Positions 37,145-48,167 of a stretch of 64,000 nt of DNA are shown here, piece by piece. The notes under the pieces were generated by a model. It made no database searches and was not told the DNA's origin. It saw only the letters and a program-made list of their open reading frames with translations. The stretch covers positions 1,923,895 through 1,987,894 of the forward strand of contig VZTJ01002478.1 in NCBI GenBank assembly GCA_013397795.1. The letters run 5' to 3'. Numbering within the stretch: the stretch's first letter is position 1; every line of letters starts with the position of its first letter. This DNA comes from Orthonyx spaldingii (Eukaryota > Chordata > Aves > Passeriformes > Orthonychidae). The translations under genes were made by a program, and so were the position numbers.

Positions 37145-40100
37145 TACTGCTTTCAATTATCAGCTTGAAAGTGCAAGAAAACAGAAGTATTATGGCAGTT
37201 CACAGAGTAACTTGAGCCTAGGATATTAGTAGGCAAAAAACCCTAAAACATTTCTGAGCAATCCCTACACATTTTATATTTGAAAGAAGAACATGAAATA
37301 TTTTTCTAAATTATTGCCTTCTAAAAGAACCCTGGGAAAAAGTCTTCAGATCCCTGTGTCCACATCACTGAAAAGGCCTACAAAAAGCAAGATAAGAGAC
37401 AAACGAATTGAAAACAATCTTTAAAATATTGCAATGTCCCCACATGCATCAGAAATTAAGAACCAAAATCAAGCAATACAAGTTATTAAATATGTGCAAA
37501 GCCTAACATAGATTAGGAATTGAGTCACAGTAGTTTGTAAATGAATAATTTCTCTGCCTTCCACTTCAAATGAAACATCACTGCATCCCATTTCAACTAG
37601 TGTATGTGAAGGCAATTAAAATAGTAATGAAATAAAACCACAACAATGTAACTTTAAACAGTTGATGAAACAAACACTGTGCTGTGGGCTACTTACTTTT
37701 ATGAGAACACAGGACAATAAATTATAATGGATACCAAATCAGAAATCAATTTAAAAGCATTAAACCTCCTCCAGTGTTACTCTGTGTGTACTCATGGAAC
37801 ATACTACCAAAAGTACCTTAAACTCAAGTTTCAGAAAACAATTATGCATCAGAAATTTAAATCGCCAGATAGGACCAAGTAATAAATGCTTAGAAGTGCT
37901 GAGACCTCAAAAAACAAAGAAGGCATTACAAGGCAAGAATTTTACAAAACCTTACTTTAGCAGATATATTTATGGTAAATATGAAGGTATAAGTAACCAG
38001 ACCAAGTAGCAAGATTTGCTGGTCAGATATGATGAAGATTCTTATTTAAGGCTTAGGTTCTTTGGGACAAACTATATTTGCCATCTCACATATTATTATT
38101 ATTATAGTAAGTCTCAACTTTGTATCTATACTCTTGTTAGTACAACACAAACACCCATTTTTGTGTCAACAATTACTGATGCATCAGAAGCACTAATTTG
38201 GTTATGTATAACCTTATTAACTTGTTTTTAGGAAGACATTTACTTACACTTTTAGTGGCTTCAAAATATCTTCAACGTTACTCCGAATACTATTTCAGAG
38301 CACTGATGTAATTAAATCTTGTTCTTCACCAAATTATTCCAGACTTTACAAATGTATTATATAATGCAGCAAATACGAAATTTCCTGAAAATCAAATTAT
38401 AAAAGTATTAAACAAGCTTGGTATTTTAGAAATAAAATGTCTAAAATACATTCTATCATTATGTTTTAGAAATTTACTCTAAAGACAGGATCATGGGGCA
38501 GGAACTAAATCTACAATGCTGAACTTGGCTACCTAGCACCACAATCTGGATTCACTCATCCTAACTTCAAAGTCTAATTCATTAAAAGTACCCTATGGGA
38601 AGGAAAAGGCAAGCAACTCCAAAGGGCAATTCAAACACCTATGACCTGTGGCATGACAATGGTCCAACCCTCTGTCTTATGGAGCAGGGAACATCAGCAC
38701 TGCCAGCAGAGTCTAGTCTGCAGTGACAACTGGTGTGTGCACCCAGCTCTAACTGAAGAGCAGAGCTTCTGATCCCCAGGAGTTGGAAAGAAGGGCTTTC
38801 ATTGACAAGAATGGTATAAGCTCTCTTGCTCCAGCACAGCCCAGCTTCCAGGAGTTTCTATGACTTTTTCAACCATCCCTACCACAACCATCCTTGGCTT
38901 TGGTTCTCAGCTTTCCTGAGCTCTCAGGCTGAGCAAAATTTGTAGACAAAGATCCAACCAGACTGACCCACCATTCTGATGCAACCTGTACTGTTCCTTC
39001 TCCTGAAGGAGAACTATGGGCAAAAGCACAACTTAAACACTGCAATGCAGCTGGGATTAATAGGAGAGACAGGGAAATAGTTAACTTCCTTCATTTGTTC
39101 TTTGTCTGACAACAGTAATAAACAGCCACTCCACATTAAAAAAAAACACAGCATCATGTGCCAACTCTATTGTCAAAACCAGCTAGCAGGGGTACTGACA
39201 GCAGTGTAGCTATATCAGCACTGCAATCAACTTCTGTTAAAATCCCAGGTGTTTATCCCAGCTGTTTAGCACTGTGAAGTTCTGCAAGAACATGAAGGAG
39301 AGAGTGTAAACTAGCAAATATGTGCCTACAAGAGCTGTGGCCAATTCCTGTCTATCAGATGAGCCAGCTACCAATAGCTACGTGGAGAAAGACTCAGCCA
39401 AAGTACAGGGAAACCTACCACTCTCTGGCCAACAGATGAACCCTTGGAATCATGAGGGAGGGTACGTGGATCATTAGGCTGTCTTGGGTTCACATCAGGT
39501 GTGCTCCAACTGCTGAACAGCAGCAGACTTCATTAAGCAAACTGCAGATCTGACAGGGTGTGAGCACTGAATGCTTCTTGCAACATAAATGTTAAAGCAA
39601 GATGCAAACACTAAGAGAGATCTTCAACATTTAAGTGACCTTAAATTAAGACTTATCCCCTTGACCCTTTTGCGACCTTAAAATGTAAAGCTCTGCTGCC
39701 CTTGGTCCAGCACCAAAGAAATAATGAAATTGGAAGCAGCTGGCAAAACCTGCAATTACAAGAAACTGTAGTACTTTCTTTCTGAAAAATGTAAAACACC
39801 ACTTGTAATACCATATTATAAAAATATTTCTTCCTAAGGCCTCTGCAAGGCTAGTTCACAGCCTACAGTTTTAATTGTTTAATGAAGTATTAGAGCTGTC
39901 TGCACTCTACTTCATCTCAATTGGAGCTTGTCTGAGAGACTTTACAGAAGCGATAGGGATTGTCTAGAAAAACTGGTTATAATGCATTAGGTATGTGAAA
40001 TTTGCATGCTTGATCTTCAGAACAGAATCTGTAAGTCACTTTTAATATCCATCAATTCCTGAGTACCCTCAGGCACCAAGTCACCTGCACTCCTTTAAAG

Positions 40101-40221
40101 AACAAAAGACAAGCACAAAGAGAAATCTCTTTTGTTGCTAGGCACTCAATGAGCCTTTGAACCAGCAGGGTATTCTGTGGGTCAGGGTAACAGCAGTGGT
40201 CTCTGGAGGATGGGGCTGAGT

Positions 40222-41271
40222 CTAACTAAGGATTGCCTCATCTTGCTTTAGGTAATGCAGTGATGCCATGCATTTCCCTGTGGAGGATGAGCTCATCCTG
40301 GTGGGGGGAAGTGCGGGGGGGGGAAGAAATCACGACAGTGCTTTAAAAATTTAATTACAAATTTTTATTCTGCTCTTTGATATGATTTTCTCTGAAAGCT
40401 TAGGTAAAACAAGCTTTCAACGGTGAGGAAATATAAAAAACAAGTACTTGAGAAGAGCAACAGCATTTTTATAATCTAGCAAAATATATTCTGTAGATTT
40501 TAGGGAGCTGATTTTACAATATTTTGTCTGAATTTTTTTTAAACATATGAGACAGAGACAGTAAATATAAAGATGATGCTACAACGATCTTTACATATAC
40601 CAAACAGTAAGAAATAAAGTGGTTCAAAAAGATCCAAAGCTATGCTCTGCAAGCTACCAAGAAATGACCAGTGTCTCTCTCTGTACAGCAATTACAGCAA
40701 AAATATTTTTTTCCCTACATAAATGCAGTTGTTCCAATGCTTTTCTTTTGACAGGAAAATAATAGAACAATTTTTTACTTCATTCCGGCCTGGATTTACT
40801 TATGCTACCTGGACCTAATGAAAATAAATTCATATCATCATGTGTCACCCCTGCCATGAGAACCATCAGGCTTCTTTTTAAAGCAATAGTTATGTGAAAT
40901 GAGAACCAACAAGAGAAATGAATGGTATGGTGATAAAAATAATACCAAAGCTTCTCAGACAGGGGAGAAAGCAAATAACTAAACTGTCTTTAGTTACCAA
41001 CTGTATCCTGAAATATGCAAACCACAGGAGACAACACATGTTCGGTATATATCTGCCACTACTATTGGAAAATATACCAAGTTTAAAATTTTTATTTTGT
41101 ACATTTAGACAAGTTTGTTCGCCTTTGCCCTGGGGGAAGAGAATTAAAGTTTTTTTTAGGGTATTGTTCTGCTAGGTAAGGCCTGATAAGCTTAACATCT
41201 CAACAAGTCTGGGAGTAGCCCAAAAGATACCCAAAAAGGTAACGACCATCAGCAAACATCAACGACCATCT
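40222..41271 (+). repeat. Direct duplication, copy 1 (1,050 bp)
   Basis: Repeats at a constant offset of 1,051 bp as copy 2. The only difference I noticed is AGCAATTACAG here against AGCAACTACAG in copy 2. Copy 1 ends exactly where a single N interrupts the sequence. Confidence 0.97.
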
Positions 41272-41272
41272 N
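41272..41272. other. Single N at the duplication junction
   Basis: One ambiguous base sits exactly between the two copies, as expected for two overlapping contigs abutted instead of merged. Confidence 0.97.
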
Positions 41273-42322
41273 CTAACTAAGGATTGCCTCATCTTGCTTT
41301 AGGTAATGCAGTGATGCCATGCATTTCCCTGTGGAGGATGAGCTCATCCTGGTGGGGGGAAGTGCGGGGGGGGGAAGAAATCACGACAGTGCTTTAAAAA
41401 TTTAATTACAAATTTTTATTCTGCTCTTTGATATGATTTTCTCTGAAAGCTTAGGTAAAACAAGCTTTCAACGGTGAGGAAATATAAAAAACAAGTACTT
41501 GAGAAGAGCAACAGCATTTTTATAATCTAGCAAAATATATTCTGTAGATTTTAGGGAGCTGATTTTACAATATTTTGTCTGAATTTTTTTTAAACATATG
41601 AGACAGAGACAGTAAATATAAAGATGATGCTACAACGATCTTTACATATACCAAACAGTAAGAAATAAAGTGGTTCAAAAAGATCCAAAGCTATGCTCTG
41701 CAAGCTACCAAGAAATGACCAGTGTCTCTCTCTGTACAGCAACTACAGCAAAAATATTTTTTTCCCTACATAAATGCAGTTGTTCCAATGCTTTTCTTTT
41801 GACAGGAAAATAATAGAACAATTTTTTACTTCATTCCGGCCTGGATTTACTTATGCTACCTGGACCTAATGAAAATAAATTCATATCATCATGTGTCACC
41901 CCTGCCATGAGAACCATCAGGCTTCTTTTTAAAGCAATAGTTATGTGAAATGAGAACCAACAAGAGAAATGAATGGTATGGTGATAAAAATAATACCAAA
42001 GCTTCTCAGACAGGGGAGAAAGCAAATAACTAAACTGTCTTTAGTTACCAACTGTATCCTGAAATATGCAAACCACAGGAGACAACACATGTTCGGTATA
42101 TATCTGCCACTACTATTGGAAAATATACCAAGTTTAAAATTTTTATTTTGTACATTTAGACAAGTTTGTTCGCCTTTGCCCTGGGGGAAGAGAATTAAAG
42201 TTTTTTTTAGGGTATTGTTCTGCTAGGTAAGGCCTGATAAGCTTAACATCTCAACAAGTCTGGGAGTAGCCCAAAAGATACCCAAAAAGGTAACGACCAT
42301 CAGCAAACATCAACGACCATCT
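41273..42322 (+). repeat. Direct duplication, copy 2 (1,050 bp)
   Basis: Second copy, starting CTAACTAAGG right after the N and running to AACGACCATCT. After that the sequence continues uniquely into the LTR-like segment. Confidence 0.97.
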
Positions 42323-42700
42323 ACTCCAGATGCTGCCCCCTGGCATGGCTGGAGACACCTGGTCCGGAAAAAACTGATAGGGAAATCAAGGAGTGAAGAC
42401 TTAATTAACATCATCCGGATCCCATAGGAAATCATCTACTAAGAACTGCTAACTTAGAACCAATGAACATTGAACCTATGAATCTCTATGGGTTTTGACT
42501 GTAAAAAGTTTGTTAAAAATCTGGTAACATTCATGTGTCATAGAATGATTTTCTCCGCACACCCGGGCTATGTGTTTAATTTCTGTTGCACATCCTGGTC
42601 AGAAATAAAGTAATGCCTTCATTCTCTTAAGATGTTGTTGTAGGGTTTTTGTTTTTCCCACGGTTTCAGTGACACTACATAGCAACGACTGTAGCACTAC
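42210..42700 (+). mobile_element. LTR-like segment (probable solo ERV LTR)
   Basis: Contains AATAAAGTAATGCC about 70 bp before a TTTTTGTTTTTCCCACGG-type end, the pattern of an avian ERV LTR poly(A) region. Nothing retroviral follows. Its 5' boundary is unclear and lies within duplicated copy 2; copy 1 holds only the first part. Confidence 0.4.
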
Positions 42701-43571
42701 TAAGTCACATGTTCAAAACAAGCATCAGTATTGTAAAATATCTCCTTAAAGATTAGAAAAGGGCAGTTTTCCACCTCACATGACTGCAAGAGAAAATGTC
42801 AAGCATTCAAGAAGATATTTTTTGCATATGAACATATACATGACATCAAGATACTAATGCAGACTTACAAATCACAATTTTTCCACTCTACAATGTATAA
42901 CGCTAAATAGTAACTATCTGATTAATAACGTAATAAAAATATAGAAGCTGACTATATGAAAAAAAACCGAAAAATGTTTGAAATATACCATTACATTTTC
43001 TGTGTGACACTACGCCCTACTAAATACTGCTACCACCGATGGAAGCAGGCGCATACTGTGACAGCTCTTCACATTTCTTCTGGTCTGGATGTAGCTGTTG
43101 AAAAGCCCTGACACTGGGCCAGTATTCTGATCTTCCAAAAGCAAGCAGACTTTTAGGTACTCAGCCTGAAGCTACAAAATCAGCTGAAATTACTCCGAGT
43201 GTAGATGGGACCCTTGCTTTATTAATTCACCTGTACCTATTAACCACAGCCGTATCAGGTTCCTTAACATTAAGGGCATGGCACGTAAGTTTGAAACCTA
43301 CCAGCTGACAAGCAGATTACCTGAAGGAGAGAACTGAGTTGCAGGGTAGAAGACTACAGACGGCCAGCCCTATCCTTCAGCCCAGCAGGGAGCAAACAGG
43401 ACACAACACACCTCGAGCAGGGCCTTTTACATGCTAGCAAAAGTTAGTCACAGTGGCTGCCAGGACCCCAGCACGCTTTTCGTCGGTCCAAACCCAGATT
43501 CTGACCCCGTGTTTTCGGTTAATGATCTACCGAGTGGACACTAGAGAGCAGCTTAGAACTAAAGCGTCCTT

Positions 43572-43603
43572 CCACCCCGCCCCACCCCCCCCCCCCACCA
43601 CCC
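43572..43603. repeat. Poly-C tract
   Basis: A CCCCACCCC(C)n run at the edge of the CpG island; the minus strand is G-rich and could form a quadruplex. Confidence 0.75.
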
Positions 43604-43690
43604 TTCTTCCCGTCTATTTCGGCGGCTTCTCCACAAAAACAGGCTGAAAGGGAACAAGCTGGCTCCCTCAGGCTTCTGGAAAGCGACTAC

Positions 43691-43950
43691 CTGCGGCCCC
43701 GCGCTCTGCCCGCGGGCAGGGGAAGCGGCGGGCGCTGGGACGGCACCGCAGGCGCTCTCTCCCCGCCGGGCCTGCGGGCAAGGCCGGGGCTCATCCGCCC
43801 CCAGCACCCACCGACCGCCGGGCCTGCGGTGCCGGGAGCCCCGCGGGCGGCCGGGGGAGCGCCGTTTCCAGCCGGGCCCGCCCCGAGCCAGACGCGGCTC
43901 CCCTCCCGCTCCCCGCAGCCCAGTTCCTCCAGGAGAGATGCGGGCGGCCA
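43691..43950 (-). other. CASP3: Candidate non-coding exon 1 of CASP3
   Basis: On the minus strand a donor-like CCGCAG|GTAGTC occurs with its last exonic base at 43691, inside the island and on the CASP3 side. The 5' limit is arbitrary, since no transcription start can be read from sequence. Confidence 0.35.
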
Positions 43951-44119
43951 CGCCGACCTGGAGAGCCACAGCCCGGTCCACTCCACTCCCTCCCCGCTTT
44001 GTTCGGCCCCGCCGCCTCGGCATCCCGGCACCGCCGCCACCCACCGGCTCGCCCGCCTGCTCGCCGCGCTCCGACCCGCCGTCCCCTAAGCCCGGCTCGG
44101 CTGGGCGCTGCTGGGCGGC

Positions 44120-44214
44120 GAGAGAACCCCAGAGCTGTGCGGCCCTCCCCGCCCGGCGCCGCGGCTCCTCCCCGCGCAGGGCGGTCCCGCGCCAATGGCG
44201 GCGGCGAGCGGGCG
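44120..44214 (+). other. PRIMPOL: Candidate non-coding exon 1 of PRIMPOL
   Basis: A strong donor, GGGCG|GTGAGT, ends a GC-rich segment at 44214 on the PRIMPOL side of the island. Its 5' limit is approximate. If transcription begins upstream of 44195, the exon contains an ATG discussed in the findings. Confidence 0.4.
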
Positions 44215-44559
44215 GTGAGTCGGTGCCGGCGGGAGCGGCCTCGGGGCGCGGGGAAGGCGGGCCCCGCTTGCGGGCGGCTCCCGGCGCCGAGGGAGCCGTG
44301 CGAGGCCTGACTGAGGAGGCAAGAGGTGGCTGCTCCGCTCTGCTCCGCTCCGCTCTGCTTTGCTTTCCTCTTCCGGCGGGGCTCGCCAGGCCGGGCCACA
44401 CGGGGCGACACTGATGAGCCACCGCGCCCTGAGGGCTCTGAGCCCTGAGCCGGGTACGGCTGCTCTTGCTGCTCTTGGGTGTGAATGGTGTAACCCAAAC
44501 CGTGTCAGGTTTGCTCTGTTGCTTGAGTTCCTCTGCCTACTGAAACAAATGTGTCGTTC

Positions 44560-45105
44560 TGCTCCATTTACACCGTGTTGGTGTGGCCTCATATTAAATA
44601 CTGTGTGCAGTTTTGGGCACCACAATATAAGAAGGATATAAAGCTATTACAGAGTGTCCAAGGGAGGGCAAGGAAGATGGTGAAGGGCCTTCAGGGAAAG
44701 CTGTATGAGGAGTGGCTGAGGTCACTTGGTCTGTTCAGCCTGGAAAACAGGAGACTGAGGACAAATCTCATTGCAGTCTAAAACTTCCTTGTGAGGGAAA
44801 GAGGAGGGGCAGGCACTGATCTCTTCTCTGTGGTGACCAGTGACTGAACTTGAGGGAATGGCCTGAAGCTGTGTCAGAGGAGGGTTACATTGGATATTAG
44901 GAAGAGGTTCTTCACCCAAATGATGGTTGGGCACTGGAACAGACTCCCAGGGAAGTGGTCACAGCACCAAGCCTGACAGAGCTCAAGAATCATTTGAACA
45001 ATGTTCTCAGACACATGGTGTGACTCTTGGAGATGGTCCTGTGCAGGGCCAGGAGTTGGATTAGATGATCCTTCCAACTCAGAATATTCTGTGATTCTGA
45101 CAGAA
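44560..45105 (+). mobile_element. CR1 LINE fragment with reverse-transcriptase remnant
   Basis: Encodes an RT C-terminal remnant (VWPHIKYCVQFWAPQYKKDI then LGLFSLENRRLRTNLIAV) and continues through CR1 3' UTR to GATGATCCTTCCAACTCAGA and ATTCTGTGATTCTG. It lies in PRIMPOL intron 1, sense to the gene, and is not a host exon. Confidence 0.93.
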
Positions 45106-45499
45106 TGGTGGTTTGTAAAGGAAATGACTGGCTAGAGTAATCTGTGGGCACAATTACCAAACAAGCAGCCACCTCCAGACCTCAATGAGTGAGATCCCCG
45201 CAGGTGAGCTGGCCTGTACCGTGGCAGGACCTTCCCTTCGGGCAGGGTTCTCGCCCACCTGCATGGCAAATGCCCCTGGCTGCCCACAGACCTGCCCTGC
45301 GCAACAGCACTCTGAAGCTGAGGGCTGATTTTGGCTTCATCATCAACTTTCAGTTGGTTTCATATTTGTACATCGACCTTCAGTAGCAGAAGTCAGATAA
45401 CATTGGAAACGATGTATTCCAGCTTCTCATAACAGGTACTAACCTACTTTTTGAGGGCTTAGCACCAGGTCTGATATACTGAGTTTTGCACTTGCAATC

Positions 45500-45700
45500 T
45501 TAATTTGAGGAACAGATTGCACACTGGAACAGATTGTCCAGAGAGGTTATGGAGTCTTCCCCCACTGGAGATGCTCAGGAACCGACTGGACACAATCCTG
45601 TGCCAAGTGCTCTGGGATGACCCTGCTTGAGCAGGGAGGTTGGACCAGGTGACCCACTGTGGTCCCTTCCAACCTGAGCCATTCTGTGATTGTAGAGGCC
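45500..45700 (+). mobile_element. CR1 LINE fragment (3' end)
   Basis: CR1 tail text: GGAGATGCTCAGGAACCGAC, GATGACCCTGCTTGAGCAGG, and CCCTTCCAACCTGAGCCATT. A second CR1 copy in PRIMPOL intron 1. Confidence 0.88.
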
Positions 45701-45709
45701 ACTTCCTCT

Positions 45710-47975
45710 ATTAGGAGGACAGGATGAAAATTTGTTGCTCCTTGTTGTCATTGAGGGAAGATGAGTTGTGTTTGTTGGTATGCCACTCATCAGCTCAGCG
45801 TAAGGAGAGCTAAGCTAATTTGCACTAATGCTAAGGAATTTAACGTGTTCTCCAACACATTAGGAGAATGAATCAGCAGCTGGGAGAAAATCTCATGGAT
45901 TTATTTGTGTCGAAGACCATGAAGTCTGCCACAGATCTCTGTTGCATGATACACACCAGCCAGGAAACAAGTGTCGTCGTGTTATTTTGAGTATCAGTTG
46001 ATTTGCATGTCTCGGCTTCAGTTGTCAGCAGGTGTGGATAGTATGTTTTGTCATTATCATGAGAAATAAACAGGGAAGTAGTCTTCCACAAAATAGAGAA
46101 AACGAAACAGCAAGTTCTTTAAGTCATTGCTCAGAAGACATTTTTCCAGGCTCTCCATGCAGTAATCCTGCTGAGTCAGTAACATTGAAGTCCAAACATG
46201 TTGATCACAAAATTTTTTTCTGTCAAGTCAAGCAAAAATAAGTACTGCCCTTACTTCTGGTGGGACACAAGAGAGGAAGATGAAGTGGGAATTTCCCAGT
46301 GAACTCAGAACACTGGTCTGTAAGTGTAAATTGTATGTGCTCTAAGTAAATGTGTTACAGTTCACACAGAATTTGAAGTTACCCTGAAAGGACTTGACAT
46401 GCTGGACTGCTGCGAATCCGAATGTTCGGACTGCAAGAACTATGATAGGTTTCAGTTTAAAGTAAGGGTCATCAATCTTCTCCCAGGTTCAGTATCCTCC
46501 CAGCTGTGTTTCTGCAAAAATACATCATGGTATAACTAGAAAGTTGAAAATTAATAGAGAATTATGGGGTTTCTTCTTCACTTTCCTTTTTTAATGGTTA
46601 CCTTGTGGGAAAGCGCTGATGTAGGGATGTCTTTTGCACCCAGTTAATTTACAGCCAACAGCACTAAAATGAAACTGAAAGTTTTGCTAGCACTTCTGAG
46701 AAATGCTGATTGCTGTCCATAATCTAACTTTTCATTCCCAGAGAAGAAACTAAGAGCATAGAAAGGGAGTGAAGAAAATGCACAGCTCAGAAGATGGACA
46801 AGGCCAATAGAGATAATGTTTGACCCCTGTTAGGGAAAAAATATTCTGTTACTTAGACTTGACACAGGCACTGACTATCAAGACATTGGCAGGCTTAGAA
46901 GAGTGGGCAGAAATGTAAGTGTCCAGGAACTTCTGCTGTGGAAAACTTAGAGGGGGAGATGAGAAGATCTAAAATTTGGGCTTCAGGGCCCCACAAGAAT
47001 ATTTAAATACTTCAGTTCGCCTTGTGGATCAAGCTTGCTAAAGGTTTGAATACTTGTGAGTACAGTCAGTTTCATTTTTATCTTTCACTGCAATCCAGGG
47101 GCTGTTAGGAGAACCAAGTGGTTATGCTGGGCCAAACAAGAAGTTTCCCTTTCATGTTTGTTACTTCTTGCCTCTCTTCTTCTGTTTCACAGTTTCCTGG
47201 CAGTGCTTTTTACTGATTTACAGGTGTCCTACTTACAGATAATTGTACATATGTGTGTTTATGCTTTACTACATTACAGCATTTGGATTACTTTATGGAA
47301 CTAGAAGCTTAAAGGTTACAAGATAGTGAGAGTTATTGCATAGTTCTATTTGTTGAAAAGAGATAAGATTGCTATTTCAAGGTTGTGAATAGTACAGCTT
47401 TTAAAGCAGGTGAAAGTGTTACTGATCAATAGCAAAGGTTGGCAGTGGAGAATGGAGCCCTCATTTTGGATTTCAGTTCTTTCACTTTGAGATACAGAGC
47501 TCAGAGCTAGAGTCACTGAAGTCTTAACTCTTACTATGAACTCAAGTATTGTACTACCCATACAAGTTAATTATCTCATTTGTCTCCCCAAACATAAAGC
47601 AAAAAAATAGTATTTTTTTACTCCTTACTAATGCTATGTGCCTAGTCAACAGTTTGTGTACTTTTTGAGGAGTGTAATACCATTCTGTAGGCAAAAGTGA
47701 AACCTCCTAGGCCTTCTCTTACTGTCTTTATTCTGTTGTCTTTGTCTTTGATAGTGCTAGTATGAAGCTCTTATACTTCCAAAACAGGGTAGAGAGATTT
47801 AATATTAAAATGACTATCATAGCAAGGTTGGATGTTGATTTTGAATATTGGCTACTCCCAGTTAATTAATAAATCATATCAACAAAACCAGAATCAAAGG
47901 CAGTGAGAAGTACAGGATATATTAGAATTAAAATTCCCTTGCAAACAGATTGATACTGATTGGACTATTTGTAAT
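45710..47975 (+). other. PRIMPOL: Remainder of PRIMPOL intron 1
   Basis: AT-rich intronic sequence with no recognised exon, repeat or RNA gene. Confidence 0.6.
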
Positions 47976-47987
47976 TCTTTAGGAGAA

Positions 47988-48167
47988 ATGAAGAGAAAAT
48001 GGCAAGAAAGACTGAAGAAAGTGGAAGAACGAGCATCTCACTATGAAAGAAACCCTCTTCCTACAGTTTATAGACCAAGACTGTCCAAACCCTCTATGCC
48101 ATCCTCTGTTTGGAAAATATTTGCTCGACAGGCTGAAGCTATTACTTACATAAAAACCTGCAAAGAG
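47988..48167 (+). CDS. PRIMPOL: PRIMPOL coding exon 1
   Basis: Start codon and residues 1-60. The exon begins at 47983 (acceptor TTCTTTAG, then GAGAA before the ATG). Donor GTATGG. Confidence 0.96.

Larger units (their letters stand above)
37175..43685 (-). other. CASP3: CASP3 intron 1
   Basis: Long first intron between the promoter-proximal exon and the start-codon exon. It holds a 1,050-bp direct duplication and an LTR-like segment, listed separately. The rest is AT-rich with no recognised gene. Confidence 0.6.
43620..44420. promoter_or_regulatory. CpG island, divergent CASP3/PRIMPOL promoter
   Basis: About 800 bp of dense CpG between the 5' ends of CASP3 (minus) and PRIMPOL (plus), whose coding exons run away from it on each side. 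It includes a CCAAT box joined to a YY1-like ATGGCGGC at about 44192-44201, and several GC boxes. No TATA box is evident. Head-to-head arrangement of these two genes is conserved in mammals. The long ORFs through the island on both strands are composition artefacts. Confidence 0.8.

Noticed and set aside
40780..42226. Identical ORF pairs (64 and 85 aa, each twice) as a duplicated gene family
   Set aside because: They are chance ORFs inside the 1,050-bp duplication, with no protein similarity.
43559..44625. Long overlapping ORFs (up to 287 codons) on both strands in the CpG island
   Set aside because: They are Arg/Ala/Pro/Gly-rich, present in several frames at once, and match no protein family. 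GC-rich sequence lacks stop codons, so they are compositional artefacts.
44551..44781. Possible host exon encoding a 76-residue protein
   Set aside because: It is a CR1 reverse-transcriptase C-terminal remnant, followed by the CR1 3' UTR.
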